Notes: generated by a model not told the origin, from the sequence alone. DNA of 64,000 bases from CAZPAH01 sp964584495 (GCA_964584495.1 CAZPAH010000002.1:1-64000), one strand, 5' to 3'; counted from the stretch's first letter, positions 42,706-52,295 are shown. Program-made: numbers and translations.

Positions 42706-42894
42706 TTGAAACGGAGAATCAACTCACACAAGCCGAAACATGCTCATCGTAAATCACAGGAAGAACGAAGAACAAACCGGACCATCGATAAATCCGAAAA
42801 GAAAATAAGGAAATACGGATTGACAGACGGAAACTTCGAGGAGGGAGAGAACGGCAACGAGGAGAGAGACCTTGCCACGAGCCTTCCCGAGTAG
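42706..42894 (+). CDS. Small, highly charged hypothetical protein
   Basis: 62 residues starting at TTG, with AAAGGAG 11 bases upstream. The sequence is basic at the start (MKRRINSHKPKHAHRKSQEER) and acidic at the end, with no cysteine and almost no hydrophobic residues, so it is probably disordered. It ends four bases before the stop of the convergent site-2 protease gene. I do not recognise a family. It may be a nucleic-acid-binding peptide or a spurious frame. The good ribosome site is the main support. Confidence 0.4.
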   Translation: MKRRINSHKPKHAHRKSQEERRTNRTIDKSEKKIRKYGLTDGNFEEGENGNEERDLATSLPE

Positions 42895-42898
42895 CGAT

Positions 42899-44005
42899 TC
42901 ACTTTAAAGCATCCAACAAATCCTGCCTCGTCACTATACCGACGATAGACCCCTTTTCGTCGGTAACCGGGACGAGGCTGTATCCTCTGCCCATGATAAG
43001 CCGGTACAATCCCTCGGCCGGATCCGAGCCCTCTGCGCTTTCAAGGAGCCGGGGAAGCTCGATTACCTCTGCGACCGCGGTGTCGGACCACCGATCCCTG
43101 GCGATATCCCTGAAATCCTCTAGTTTGACAAGGCCTGCAAATCTCCCTCCGATCACTACCGGAAAAGAATCGTACCTGTACCTGAGAAAGTATTCCTCGA
43201 CAAGGGTCTCGAGATCGAGCGAGCCGTCTACCGACACCGGTTCTCTCCTCATTATGTCGGATACCTTCCTCTCTGCGAGTATCTGCGCGAAGGCGGCATT
43301 CCTGTAGCCCGTCGATGCCGCATGCTTTAGAAAGAATCCGATGAATATCATCCATGCTCCGCTGATTAAATTATTCTGAAAGAGGATATTCACGACTCCA
43401 AGGCCTATCAGCAAAATAGCGAATCCGCTTCCAATCCTGCCCGCCGTTCTGGTGGCCGCTATCATCTCCCCTTTCCTCATCCATAGGATACTCCGCAGTA
43501 TTCTGCCGCCGTCCAATGGAAAGCCGGGAACCATGTTGAAAATGAATATCCCTATATTGATTCCGGCCACCGTCACGAACAGCGTCTTTATGAGGAAGAC
43601 CGGAGCCGACAACCAGGCCAGGAGTAAATATACCCCGATGAGAAGAAGTGTCATGGCCGGGCCGGCGGCCGCTATCTTCAATTCGAGGTGCGGATCATCC
43701 ACCTCCCTGCTCATGCTGGCGACGCCTCCGAACATGAACAGCGTTATCTTGTTGATCTTGAGCCCGTTCCTCATCGCCACGAGAGAATGACTGAATTCGT
43801 GAATGAGAATCGAAGCGAAAAGCATCAGGGCCGTAAGAAGAGAAAGTATCCACAGCGACAAGCCGGTAAAGACCCCCGGGTAGCTTTCCGGAAAATAACC
43901 GGTTGCGAAGGTCGATACGACGAGCACGAGCACGAGCACCCAGCTTACGTTGAGCTCCACCGGAATGCCCCAAAGCCTGAACAGACGCACACTACTCTTG
44001 AACAT
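42899..44005 (-). CDS. Site-2-type zinc metalloprotease (M50) with CBS domains
   Basis: 368 residues. Five or six membrane spans hold the M50 signature: HEFSH (H69, E70, H73) in the first part and NMVPGFPLDGGRIL near residue 165, which supplies the third zinc ligand. Residues about 240-368 contain a pair of CBS motifs (KVSDIMRREPVSV, SFPVVIGGRFAGLV, SLVPVTDEKGSIVGIVTRQDL), which may bind nucleotides and regulate cleavage. Enzymes of this SpoIVFB/Rip3-like group cut transmembrane proteins, including anti-sigma factors. No substrate gene is adjacent, although a membrane anti-sigma factor is encoded 37 kb away in this window. Confidence 0.93.
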   Translation of the reverse strand: MFKSSVRLFRLWGIPVELNVSWVLVLVLVVSTFATGYFPESYPGVFTGLSLWILSLLTALMLFASILIHEFSHSLVAMRNGLKINKITLFMFGGVASMSREVDDPHLELKIAAAGPAMTLLLIGVYLLLAWLSAPVFLIKTLFVTVAGINIGIFIFNMVPGFPLDGGRILRSILWMRKGEMIAATRTAGRIGSGFAILLIGLGVVNILFQNNLISGAWMIFIGFFLKHAASTGYRNAAFAQILAERKVSDIMRREPVSVDGSLDLETLVEEYFLRYRYDSFPVVIGGRFAGLVKLEDFRDIARDRWSDTAVAEVIELPRLLESAEGSDPAEGLYRLIMGRGYSLVPVTDEKGSIVGIVTRQDLLDALK

Positions 44006-44043
44006 AGAATCACCCGGGTGAGATTTAACCCTCGATCGGTCCT

Positions 44044-44403
44044 TTAAAGCTCATCCTCCTCGAGGCATTTGACGAAATTGTTTTTTCCGTCAACCTCGAT
44101 GAAGATCGGATGAGCCTGGCCGGAGGACCACGAGAAGGCCATTATATCGACGAGGTCGCCCTTGTTGATCAGGTGGGCGGCGGCCCCGTTCATGCAGATA
44201 ATCCCCGATCCCCTCCCGCCTTTGATCACGTAGGTTTCAAGCCTCTTACCGTTTGTGCGGTCGACGACATGAACGTTCTCATGCTCGCTGAGATTGGCGC
44301 GATCGATCAGATCTTCATCAATCGTGATGGACCCCACGTATCTCAGGTCGGCTTGTGTGATCTTGGCTTTGAGGATCATCGATTTTAACAAAAGGCGTTT
44401 CAT
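44044..44403 (-). CDS. panD: Aspartate 1-decarboxylase
   Basis: 119 residues matching PanD along its whole length. The self-processing site is Y22-V-G24-S25; cleavage before S25 produces the pyruvoyl cofactor. Other family features are visible: AKITQADLRYVGSITID, the conserved VVDRTNGKRLETYVI, and IICMNGAAAHLINKGDLVDIMAF. The enzyme makes beta-alanine from aspartate for pantothenate and coenzyme A synthesis. TAGGAG precedes the ATG. It lies 38 bases upstream of the site-2 protease gene on the same strand; no other pan genes are present. Confidence 0.97.
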   Translation of the reverse strand: MKRLLLKSMILKAKITQADLRYVGSITIDEDLIDRANLSEHENVHVVDRTNGKRLETYVIKGGRGSGIICMNGAAAHLINKGDLVDIMAFSWSSGQAHPIFIEVDGKNNFVKCLEEDEL

Positions 44404-44581
44404 GGAGTTCTCCTATTGCCGTGCGAACGCGGCGTCGTCACGGGCTCGAATCAACGCGTGTTTCGTATTATACCAGATCGACCGCTTGATTTCATCTATA
44501 TTCTGCCTTTCGGCCTGCCTTTCGGAGCAAATCGTATTTCGAATGAGGTACGCAAAGACCGCACGAGCTCGAGCGGCCGGC

Positions 44582-45802
44582 TTATCCCCTCATCCTGTTG
44601 AAGCCGAGAAGATAGAGCATTAGATATTTCATTTTGAAAAGGCGCATTTTCCAGGCGGAACCTTCCCTCCCCGCGAATCTATCCAGGGTCGCGATGAAAA
44701 AAGCCGGATCGATGCGCTTGGTTATCTGCCGCCCCTTCCATAACCATGGGGAACAGCAGCCGATCCTGTTGATCTCCGACGGCTCCTGGCCGAAAACATT
44801 TTTCCTGTCAGGGTCCCAGAAGTGGGTCGTTGTCGCGAGATATCCGGCTTCCCGGGCGATCATTCTTGCTACGGGGCCGATCCCGCCGCCCGGCCAGCAC
44901 AGAAAATCGATGGTGGTTCCCAATCCCGACGACAGGATCTCACGGGACCCGGCCAGCTCGTCGCGGACTCGCCTCTCGAATTCCCCGTCCGTCTCCATCC
45001 TCCCCCCTTCACCTGCCACCTTCGAGAGATCATCGAGCTCCGAACGCCAGCCGTGCCGCTCGAAAAACTCCGGCCCACCGTTCTCCGCCACATGGCGAAC
45101 CAGCCTTCCGGTAAGATCGCGGTCCTCGAAATAGCGCTTTCCCGAAAGAGACTTGCCGTGACTGTATATGGGCGTTCCGTATGGGATTTCCTTTCCGATG
45201 TCGAGATTCATGTACTCGTGCTTTCTTCCGGGAAAGAGATTCCAGAAAAGCCAGGGCGGGGTTGCATATCCCTCGATCCCGCGGGGTCTGTGATAATCGA
45301 GTATCTCGGGGCCGTCGAAATACCAGGTATGTGTTTTCGCGTGGGACTGTATTTCGATATGCCCCGAAGCAGTCATTTCCTTCATTTCCGCCCAGGAAAG
45401 AAACCCCGTCGCTCTTAGATCATCCTCTACCATGAGGCCGTTCCAACAATCCTCGATCGTCGGCCGCCTGCCGGCATAGGGATCTATAAAATCGGTCGTC
45501 ATCCAGATGACGCCGCGATGGCCGTACTTCTTGAGAAGCGGGTATGCGTATACCCAGTTGTCGAGATATCCGTCGTCGAAGGTGAGCACCACGGGCTTCT
45601 CGGGCAGCGGCGCGCCCGTTTTCATATGATCGTGCAGCCGGGCGAGCGTGATCGCCGTCCATCCCTCATCCCTGAGCATCCTCATCTGCCCTTCGAAGAC
45701 GTCGAGCGGGATAACGAGGTGGTTCCATATCCAATCGGGGTGTTCCGGACCCACACCGTGGTACATTACTACCGGAATCCCTGCCGGTCCGCTACTCTTC
45801 AT
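44582..45802 (-). CDS. Polysaccharide deacetylase (NodB domain) family protein
   Basis: 406 residues. The NodB fold is identified by VVMYHGVGPEHPDW at the start, the metal-binding TFDDGY near residue 74 and SHAKTHTWYF near residue 155; the later LCWPGGGIGP corresponds to the barrel's conserved RxPxG-like segment. About 100 residues are inserted between these motifs, longer than a minimal NodB domain. The enzyme would remove acetyl groups from an N-acetylated sugar polymer or precursor. No signal peptide is evident. The start overlaps the end of the glycosyltransferase gene by 11 bases, which indicates coupling. Confidence 0.9.
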   Translation of the reverse strand: MKSSGPAGIPVVMYHGVGPEHPDWIWNHLVIPLDVFEGQMRMLRDEGWTAITLARLHDHMKTGAPLPEKPVVLTFDDGYLDNWVYAYPLLKKYGHRGVIWMTTDFIDPYAGRRPTIEDCWNGLMVEDDLRATGFLSWAEMKEMTASGHIEIQSHAKTHTWYFDGPEILDYHRPRGIEGYATPPWLFWNLFPGRKHEYMNLDIGKEIPYGTPIYSHGKSLSGKRYFEDRDLTGRLVRHVAENGGPEFFERHGWRSELDDLSKVAGEGGRMETDGEFERRVRDELAGSREILSSGLGTTIDFLCWPGGGIGPVARMIAREAGYLATTTHFWDPDRKNVFGQEPSEINRIGCCSPWLWKGRQITKRIDPAFFIATLDRFAGREGSAWKMRLFKMKYLMLYLLGFNRMRG

Positions 45803-46970
45803 TCCATCCCCCGGTCTCCGTCCCTTTACCGGGCCGGCCCTTCCCCCGGTACAATTCGAGATAAAGTTTCCCCACCCTATCCGCCACGCTCCTCATGCCG
45901 TAGCCGGCCTCTATATCGGCGGCCGCTTTTCGACCTAGGCGCGCGGAAAGATCCGGCTCGGCCAGAACCCTCTCCATCGCCTCTGAGAGGGCCCCCGCAT
46001 CGCCCGGCGGAACGAGCATGCCGTTTCCGCCACTCTCTATAGTCTCGGGGATCCCCCCAACCGCCGTCGCGACGACCGCTTTGCCGGCGGCCATCGCTTC
46101 CAGCATCGAGACGGGAAGCCCTTCGCGGATGGATGATAATACAAACAGATCGGCCGCTTCAAGAAGGTCGGGGATATCACGCCTCGATCCCGGCAGGACG
46201 AAACTCCCCTCCAATCCGAGTTCCGCAGCCTTCGCCAGTATCTCATCCCGGCGGGGACCGTCCCCGGCGATAACGCATCTCGCTTCGGGAACCTTCTTCT
46301 TCAAGATCGAGAAGCTCTCCGCCAGGAGGGTGTAATTCTTCTCCTCGACAAGCCTCCCCGCAGAGAAGATCAGCCTGTCTTCTTCTCCCCATCCGAACTC
46401 ACTCATCACGGCGGCTTTTCCCTTTCCGCCTCCCGCGAAAGATGCGGGATCGACGGCGTTGGGGATATAGATCAATTTCCCGGCGGGTGTCTTCTCCCTG
46501 TCCCTCCTGATTTCGAGGATATCCCTGCTTACGCATATCCGCATATCGGTAATCCGGTTGAGCAGCCTCTCCATGAGAAGGTAGGCCCTGCCCTTCCACA
46601 ACCCCTTGCCGTGTTCCGTCGTCACGAGCACCGGTACCCGGGCCGCCCGCGCCGCCAATCTCCCCACCACGTCGGCGAGCACCAGGTGACAGTGCACTAC
46701 ATCGAATCGGCCTTTCCTCAAGAAACGCACAAGCCTGTAAAACGCCGCCGGGAAAAATCTCATTCTGAAATCGAGGAAAAGTACCGTTTCGACAACGCCT
46801 GCGGCCTCCGCCTCCATCTCCCTGTCACCCCGCTTGAAAAGACAGAGGGACACCGACAGCCTGTCCCTGTCCAGATGCTTCAACAATTCCAGGACCTGAA
46901 CTTCCGCCCCCCCGATATGAAAACGCGGAAGCAGGACGCAGACCTTCAGCTTTCTTCCGGATTCTATCAA
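45792..46970 (-). CDS. GT4-family glycosyltransferase
   Basis: About 392 residues. I place the start at TTG 46970 because GGAGG lies six bases upstream and the protein then begins MIESGRKLKVCVLLPRFHIGG, as normal for GT4 enzymes; a TTG at 47054 has no ribosome site. The C-terminal domain shows LIFSAGRLVEEKNYTLLAE, CVIAGDGPRRDEI, FVLPGSRRDIPDLLEAADLFVLSS in outline and the E-x7-E motif in PVSMLEAMAAGKAVVAT. It probably builds a surface glycan together with the deacetylase encoded downstream. Sugar donor unknown. Confidence 0.93.
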   Translation of the reverse strand: MIESGRKLKVCVLLPRFHIGGAEVQVLELLKHLDRDRLSVSLCLFKRGDREMEAEAAGVVETVLFLDFRMRFFPAAFYRLVRFLRKGRFDVVHCHLVLADVVGRLAARAARVPVLVTTEHGKGLWKGRAYLLMERLLNRITDMRICVSRDILEIRRDREKTPAGKLIYIPNAVDPASFAGGGKGKAAVMSEFGWGEEDRLIFSAGRLVEEKNYTLLAESFSILKKKVPEARCVIAGDGPRRDEILAKAAELGLEGSFVLPGSRRDIPDLLEAADLFVLSSIREGLPVSMLEAMAAGKAVVATAVGGIPETIESGGNGMLVPPGDAGALSEAMERVLAEPDLSARLGRKAAADIEAGYGMRSVADRVGKLYLELYRGKGRPGKGTETGGWNEE

Positions 46971-47112
46971 TCTCACCCTCCACGCACGGTTAAAGCGCCC
47001 CCCGTAGGGGGCTGCCGCATCAGGCGAGTAATGATACCCCCGCTCACGGTTCAATCAAAGGTTTTTCGCGGCGGCACCGGTATCACCGTGAATCCAGAGC
47101 GGGAAATAATAG

Positions 47113-47140
47113 GAAAAGGCCGCGACATCCCATCGCGGCC
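47113..47140 (-). terminator. Rho-independent terminator after the porin-like gene
   Basis: On the minus strand GGCCGCGA (47140-47133) and TCGCGGCC (47125-47118) form an eight-base-pair stem with a seven-base loop, followed by TTTTCC. It lies about 60 bases after the stop of the outer-membrane protein gene and separates it from the glycosyltransferase gene. Confidence 0.82.
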
Positions 47141-47200
47141 CTGTAACCACGCCTCGCCGGCGACGTACTCTTGCCCGGGAACCGGAGAAAACGCCGCGTT

Positions 47201-47884
47201 CTAGAACTCGTAGCCGAAAAGGAGACCGAAACCGATATTCTTCGTCTCCTCCTCTTCCAAAACCTGTGTTTCGGCGATGCCGTTAATATGTCCCGAAGCA
47301 GTGCCCCCGCTGATTATCTTGGCGAAACCGAGGTTGAACCTCCCGTCGACGAGGATATTTCCTCCCCCGATCCCGTACGCGAAGCCGAAGCCGAAGACGA
47401 AGCCGAAGTCGGCGCTGCTCATGACATCCTTCATGTCGAAAGAGCCGTTGACCTGCTGCCCGAACTGTTCCCCCTCTAGCTTCATGTCTGCGCTTAGAAG
47501 TATGCCGACATCCGGTCCAATGAAAAAGGAAGTGCAGAATCCGCTCTCCGTCGGAATCGAGTATTTCGCCAGTATCGGTATGTCGAGATAGTTGTACTCA
47601 CCGGTGAACTTGAGCGCCCCGAAAGGCAGGAACATGATCTCGCCCTCGCATCCCTTCATCGTGTAGAGGAACTCCGGCTGAACGCTGAAATTCTTCGTGA
47701 AAGCGTAATTCGCGAAGGCTCCGCCCACCCATCCGTTCTTGAAAGCGGTGTCGTCCCAGCCGAGCGGAACGGTCGTGATATTGGCCGAGTATATTCCGCC
47801 CTTGGCACCGAAGGATAGCTCGCCGGCCGCAGCGGCCGTATTCAGCATCATCAAAACCGCGAGTAAAGAGATTATCCGTTTCAT
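47201..47884 (-). CDS. Outer-membrane beta-barrel protein (PorT/OMP_b-brl_2-like)
   Basis: About 227 residues from the ATG at 47884 (GAGAGGAT upstream). A signal peptide (RIISLLAVLMMLNTAAAA) leads to an eight-stranded barrel pattern: LSFGAKGGIYSANIT, WVGGAFANYAFTKNFSVQPEFLY, NYLDIPILAKYSI and a final IGFGLLFGYEF ending in Phe, as outer-membrane barrels do. The layout fits the PorT-like family common in Bacteroidota and relatives. Function of such small barrels is usually structural or unknown. Terminated by the hairpin at 47113. Confidence 0.87.
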   Translation of the reverse strand: MKRIISLLAVLMMLNTAAAAGELSFGAKGGIYSANITTVPLGWDDTAFKNGWVGGAFANYAFTKNFSVQPEFLYTMKGCEGEIMFLPFGALKFTGEYNYLDIPILAKYSIPTESGFCTSFFIGPDVGILLSADMKLEGEQFGQQVNGSFDMKDVMSSADFGFVFGFGFAYGIGGGNILVDGRFNLGFAKIISGGTASGHINGIAETQVLEEEETKNIGFGLLFGYEF

Positions 47885-48320
47885 CAATTCATCCTCTCCG
47901 GGAAAATATCCAATAGCCCTTCGATTACGCAACAACTGCGTATCCACCCTTATCGCCCTCTCGAGATCACCCCCTCGTCATACTGCCTCCGATATAAGGT
48001 CGTCGGCCTTTATCCTAAAATATATATTTACTCGTCCGCCACAAAATAATAAAGGCCCGTAGAAATTTCCACAGTGTCCGTTGACAGTCGGCGCACCCCG
48101 CTTCCCGCTCCGTAAAATCAAGGCCTAAAAGCCGAAATCCACAGCCAACACGGCCGTTATGGAATCTCATGATCTAAGATACAGATTTTTCGGATCGATC
48201 TCAAACAAAACTTGCAGATTGGCACCAGGTTTGCACGAATCCCCCACGGTTCAGCATGACACAAAAAAATTACGGATTTCATTGCACAGGGTGGCCGATT
48301 TCTACCGATAGGAGGCTCCG
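47885..48320. other. Divergent intergenic region with a sigma-54 promoter
   Basis: 436 bases between the porin-like gene (minus) and the SPFH gene (plus), clearly more AT-rich than the genes. It holds the sigma-54 promoter at 48219 and, by expectation, upstream activator sites. An AT-rich tract at about 48015-48055 is the likely promoter of the porin-like gene. No reading frame is convincing. Confidence 0.6.
48219..48235 (+). promoter_or_regulatory. Sigma-54 (RpoN) -24/-12 promoter
   Basis: TTGGCAC (48219-48225), five bases, then TTGCA (48231-48235) gives an exact fit to the -24 GG and -12 GC elements of sigma-54 promoters. It lies 86 bases before the SPFH gene. Sigma-54 transcription needs an AAA+ activator, none of which is encoded in this window. 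Confidence 0.82.
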
Positions 48321-49478
48321 ATGTCACAATTCATGGAAGTACTGGAATGGTTCGATCTAACGGGAGAAGAGATAGTGCACAGGATCCCGCCCGAGGGATC
48401 GGCGGAGATCAAGATGGGGGCCCAGCTCATCGTCAGGGACAACCAGGCATCGGTATTCTTCAAGGACGGCAAGGGACTCGATATTTTCGGCGCTGGACGT
48501 CACACCCTTACAACGAAGAACCTTCCGATATTGACCAAAATCCTCGCCCTCCCCTGGGGATTCAAGAGCCCGTTCAGGGCGGAAGTGTATTTCGTCAACA
48601 TGAAGTGCTTCCTCGATCAGAAATGGGGCACGAAAGACCCCGTCGCTTTCAAGGACAGCAAGCTGGGGCTCGTCAGGCTGAGGGCTTTCGGCATCTACAC
48701 GTTCAAGATCACCGAGCCGGTCCTCTTCATAAACACGGTCGTGGGGACTCAGGGCGTCTATACGAGCGAGATGATAGGCAACTACCTGCGCGACGTCATC
48801 GTCGCCCGGATAAACGATCTGTTCGGCGAGAAGCTCGACACCATCTTCGATCTTCCGCAGAATTACGACGAGCTGGCGATGGAGATAAAGGAACGCCTCG
48901 TAAACGATTTTTCCAAGTATGGAATGGAGTTAAACGATTTCTTCATCAACTCGATAACCCCCCCTCCCGAGGTCCAGAAAATGATCGACGAGAGAAGTGG
49001 ACTCGAGGCGGTGGGAAATCTCGATGATTTCTTCAAGTTCAAGGCGGCCAAGGCGATGGGCGATGCCGCTTCATCCGGCGGTTCGGGAGCGACCGGCTCC
49101 GCCGCCTCGGGCGGCATGGGGATCGGCGTCGGGGCCGGTCTCGGGATGATGATCCCCGGGATGCTTGCGAAGAGCGCACAGCCGGGTTCGGCGGGGACGG
49201 CCACCGCCTCGGGCAGCGGCCTCCAATGTCCGAAATGCCACAATGAAATAGACGAGGAGTCGCGCTTCTGCCGGAACTGCGGAACGCAGATCGTAGTGAT
49301 GAACCGTTGCCCCGAGTGCCGGAGCGAACTACCGCCCGGGGCGAAATTCTGCTCGAATTGCGGCAGCAGACTCGGAGCGGAATTGAACTGTCCTCACTGC
49401 GGCGCCAAGCTGCCTCCCGGCACCAAGTTCTGCACGAATTGCGGGGAAAAGGTGGATAAAGAGGACGATGCAGGTTAA
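48321..49478 (+). CDS. SPFH-domain protein with three zinc ribbons (YdjI-like)
   Basis: 385 residues. The first 245 form the SPFH/virion-core-like domain of COG4260 ([53 protein letters not shown]). A Gly/Ala/Ser-rich linker follows, then three zinc ribbons with paired CxxC knuckles: CPKC/CRNC, CPEC/CSNC and CPHC/CTNC. In B. subtilis YdjI belongs to the ydjFGHI operon and helps bring the PspA homologue YdjF to stressed membranes. A membrane-stress role is therefore likely. GGAGG lies before the ATG, and a sigma-54 promoter drives the operon. The next gene overlaps by 11 bases. Confidence 0.92.
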   Translation: MSQFMEVLEWFDLTGEEIVHRIPPEGSAEIKMGAQLIVRDNQASVFFKDGKGLDIFGAGRHTLTTKNLPILTKILALPWGFKSPFRAEVYFVNMKCFLDQKWGTKDPVAFKDSKLGLVRLRAFGIYTFKITEPVLFINTVVGTQGVYTSEMIGNYLRDVIVARINDLFGEKLDTIFDLPQNYDELAMEIKERLVNDFSKYGMELNDFFINSITPPPEVQKMIDERSGLEAVGNLDDFFKFKAAKAMGDAASSGGSGATGSAASGGMGIGVGAGLGMMIPGMLAKSAQPGSAGTATASGSGLQCPKCHNEIDEESRFCRNCGTQIVVMNRCPECRSELPPGAKFCSNCGSRLGAELNCPHCGAKLPPGTKFCTNCGEKVDKEDDAG

Positions 49479-50172
49479 ATGCAGCCTCTGCGGAGGCGAA
49501 AACGAGCTACATCCAGGACAGCAGATGCTGTTTTGCGTCTACTGCGGATCCTCACTCGCGATAGGCGGCGGAGAAAAGAGCGAACATCTGATTCTCCCGC
49601 ACAAGAGGAACGACCGGATCGCCGAAGAGGCCCTCCGGTCTTTCCTGGCAGGGAGGGGGCTCGCGCGTCCCCGCGAGATCGAGACCGGATTTTCCTATAT
49701 CCCGTATACCACGGGCGAAGACGATAAGGGCCGCCCCGTGCTTTTGCCCGCTTCCCGAGAGGCGGATCCGACCGGCGTTCTCGCTTTTCCCCCAGCCGGC
49801 AACTACCGCTATTTCGATGAAGAGGCGGCCGGAAAAGAAACGATCGTACAGCCCGGCGGTGAAATTCCGCGCGGCGTCAAGATGCTTCATCTCCCCGTAT
49901 ACGAGATCTCGTACCGGGCCGGGGGTGGCAGGTGGAAAGCAGCCGTGATGGGCGAGAGCCTTTTCGTCTACGCCGACGAGTTCCCGCCGGCTCAAACCGC
50001 CCCTTTGAGCGCAACCAACATGCTCGCCGCCTCTTGTCTCTTTGTTCTTTACCTCTTCGCGGGGAGATTGGGTCACGGCTGGGCGGGACGCCTGCTGGTG
50101 ACTTCGGCGGCGGCCGCGCTCGGATTCGTCGGATTCACTATCCGCAGAAGGATATTCGATGGTAGAAGATAA
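49468..50172 (+). CDS. Zinc-ribbon protein with C-terminal membrane helices
   Basis: 234 residues. A zinc ribbon opens the protein ([22 protein letters not shown]). The middle 130 residues have no recognised domain but share a short phrase with the next two proteins (a ribbon, then a hydrophobic L-I-L-P segment). Two membrane helices lie at about residues 185-228 ([15 protein letters not shown] and [15 protein letters not shown]). The start lies inside the SPFH gene, and the downstream gene overlaps its end by 14 bases, so the operon is translationally coupled. It resembles in outline the zinc-ribbon membrane protein YdjG, a partner of YdjI; this is inference. Confidence 0.8.
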   Translation: MQVKCSLCGGENELHPGQQMLFCVYCGSSLAIGGGEKSEHLILPHKRNDRIAEEALRSFLAGRGLARPREIETGFSYIPYTTGEDDKGRPVLLPASREADPTGVLAFPPAGNYRYFDEEAAGKETIVQPGGEIPRGVKMLHLPVYEISYRAGGGRWKAAVMGESLFVYADEFPPAQTAPLSATNMLAASCLFVLYLFAGRLGHGWAGRLLVTSAAAALGFVGFTIRRRIFDGRR

Positions 50173-51205
50173 TTCAGCGGTGATCGAGACCGGGAGGCGG
50201 AATGCCTCGGTCCCCTCCGAACAAGCCGGCGGAGCTTCGCGCGAGACGATAGGAGTGAACTGCCCCTCCTGCGGGGGATCGCTCCGCCTCCACGAGGGAG
50301 AGAGAAGCCTCGAGTGCGAATACTGCGGCTCGGCCCTTTTCGTCACCTGCCCCAAGGGGGTCAAGAGATTCATTCTTCCGCCGGCGATATCAGCGGGTAA
50401 AGCGAGGATGGCCGCGCTTCATCACCTTACGGAGAAGACGAACGGCAGGGTAAAGGCCCGCCACGCCTCGATAATCGACCTCCGCCTCATACACGTCCCC
50501 TTCTGGCGCATGCACGGCAAGCTGACCGGATGGATCGCCGGCGACATGACCAGCCAGAAGGAGGTCCAAACGGTAACGCCCACGATAAACGGAGTCCAGG
50601 TCAAGACAACCTACCAGGAGGAGAAGCATCCTTTCTCCAAGCTGATATTCAAGGAGGTCGACTGGTCGTCGCCTGCCTGCTCGGTCCGCCACCTGGGACT
50701 GCAGGGGATATCCCTCAAGGCGCGATTCCTCAAGTGGGATGTGTTCGACCATAAGATGACGGAAGAACTGAACACCGCCCTTCCCATGAAACCGGTCCGG
50801 CGGGCCGAAAGAGAGGGGTTCCAATACCTGTCACGCCTTTCCATGCCGACCGGCTCGAACGTCCGCGGCTCGAGGTTTCACCTATTCGGCAACACCCTTT
50901 CGCTGTACTACTACCCAGTATACATCCTCCGTTACAGGCACAGGGGGATGATTCACGCGATCACCATAGACGGCGGCGACGGACGGATAATCCGTGGCGA
51001 TATTCCTAAGAGGAAGCTGATAGATTCGAGATCCCTCTTTTTCATCCCAGCCGGAATCGCCTTCCTCGCGTCCACCTGGTTTCCGCTCATTTTTATTGCC
51101 GCAGCCGGAGTATACGCCTGGGACTCTTTCCAGGCATCCGCATTCGAGCCTCCGCACAGGTGGCTGCTGGGGCGTCTCGATGACTGGTTCGGGGGTGAGA
51201 TGTAG
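50159..51205 (+). CDS. Zinc-ribbon protein with C-terminal membrane anchor
   Basis: 348 residues. The ribbon CPSCGGSLRLHEGE and CEYCGSALFVTCP lies at about residues 35-65. A central region of about 220 residues (RLIHVPFWRMHGKLTGWIAGDM, YYYPVYILRYRHRGMIHAITIDG) matches the style of YdjG-like proteins that carry ribbons and a domain of unknown function. The C-terminus has a hydrophobic hairpin (SLFFIPAGIAFLASTWFPLIFIAAAGV in outline) and a short basic tail. It is the third gene of the sigma-54 operon. No catalytic residues are visible. Confidence 0.8.
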   Translation: MVEDNSAVIETGRRNASVPSEQAGGASRETIGVNCPSCGGSLRLHEGERSLECEYCGSALFVTCPKGVKRFILPPAISAGKARMAALHHLTEKTNGRVKARHASIIDLRLIHVPFWRMHGKLTGWIAGDMTSQKEVQTVTPTINGVQVKTTYQEEKHPFSKLIFKEVDWSSPACSVRHLGLQGISLKARFLKWDVFDHKMTEELNTALPMKPVRRAEREGFQYLSRLSMPTGSNVRGSRFHLFGNTLSLYYYPVYILRYRHRGMIHAITIDGGDGRIIRGDIPKRKLIDSRSLFFIPAGIAFLASTWFPLIFIAAAGVYAWDSFQASAFEPPHRWLLGRLDDWFGGEM

Positions 51206-51206
51206 G

Positions 51207-52037
51207 ATGGACGGAAAGATCGGCGTGAAGGTCCTAAGGTGCGAAGAGTGCGGAACGCCGTTGCCCGTTATGGGCAGGTTCGTGACCTTTCAGTGCCCTA
51301 CCTGCTTCCGGTTTTGGATCATAAACTCCGACAGGCTGGCCCCTCTTGCCGTTTACAGAGCCCCCCTTCCCGAAGGTTACGAGGGAGATCCCCTGCTTCT
51401 CCCCTTCTGGATGATCGAGATAGAGAAGGAGGAGTTGCGTGGAAGAATAGATTCGTCGCTCGCCAGGCTCAACGAGGCAGCCATGATCATCGCCGGAAAG
51501 AGCCTTGAGGAGAGCCGGGCCCAGGTCGAGATAACTACCGGCGAGATCGAGGGAGATCCCAGCCCGGGCGCCAAAACGGCGATGATAGGCGACGCCGTGC
51601 GCGTCAAGAAATCCGTCTCGGACAGCGAGATCAATTTCCTCTTGAGAAAACTGGAAGGCCCGGGTTTCTCGTTCGTATACGTTCCGGCCTTCCATACGGT
51701 CAACGGCTTCGCCTACCTCAAGGTGGGCCGGCTTCTGACAAGGGTCCAGCCCTCGTTCAAGCCGTCAAGGGTCCAGCTGCCCGACAATCCAGTCTACTGT
51801 GCTCTGACCGCCGACGACGCCCTCTCGCTGATCGACTACGTCTTCTTCGCGACCCTTCCCGAATCGATACGGGAATGCGCGGAAATCCTGGAGGATATAG
51901 AGCTGCGCCCCGCCTCCCCCCCCAGGCTTGTGGAATTCCCCTTCGAACAGAGGGGTGCCGACCTGAAAAGCCTTATCGGTGATTTCAACATATCAATAAG
52001 GCTTCTCGACGGCTCGGGAAGGTCTTCGGAGGAATGA
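51207..52037 (+). CDS. Soluble zinc-ribbon protein, last of the SPFH operon
   Basis: 276 residues from the ATG at 51207, one base after the previous stop; the frame is open upstream but overlaps the coding region of the third gene. The N-terminal ribbon has CEECGTPLPVMGRF and CPTCFRFW. The phrase LLLPFWMIEIEKEEL echoes the LPH/LPPA segment that follows the ribbon in the two previous proteins, which suggests a shared architecture. No membrane helix is seen, so this member should be cytoplasmic. The rest is of unknown fold. Confidence 0.78.
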   Translation: MDGKIGVKVLRCEECGTPLPVMGRFVTFQCPTCFRFWIINSDRLAPLAVYRAPLPEGYEGDPLLLPFWMIEIEKEELRGRIDSSLARLNEAAMIIAGKSLEESRAQVEITTGEIEGDPSPGAKTAMIGDAVRVKKSVSDSEINFLLRKLEGPGFSFVYVPAFHTVNGFAYLKVGRLLTRVQPSFKPSRVQLPDNPVYCALTADDALSLIDYVFFATLPESIRECAEILEDIELRPASPPRLVEFPFEQRGADLKSLIGDFNISIRLLDGSGRSSEE

Positions 52038-52295
52038 TCCTTCCACCGGGTCGGCCCGCTTCGAACCTCTTTACCCCAGATATTTTAGCCCCGGCATAGG
52101 CAATAATTTCCCGCGATCTTGACCGGACCCGCCGCCGGAATGGATCACGGATAGCGGGGATCGTTTAATCCCTTTTGTTTACAGGCTGTTATTTGGGCGT
52201 CTCTTTTTGCCCTGGCCGCCCACCTTTCAGGCAACCTTCTTGCGTTTCGATTCCGCGAGAAGAACGGACAATCAAATACGGGAGATGAAACGGGT

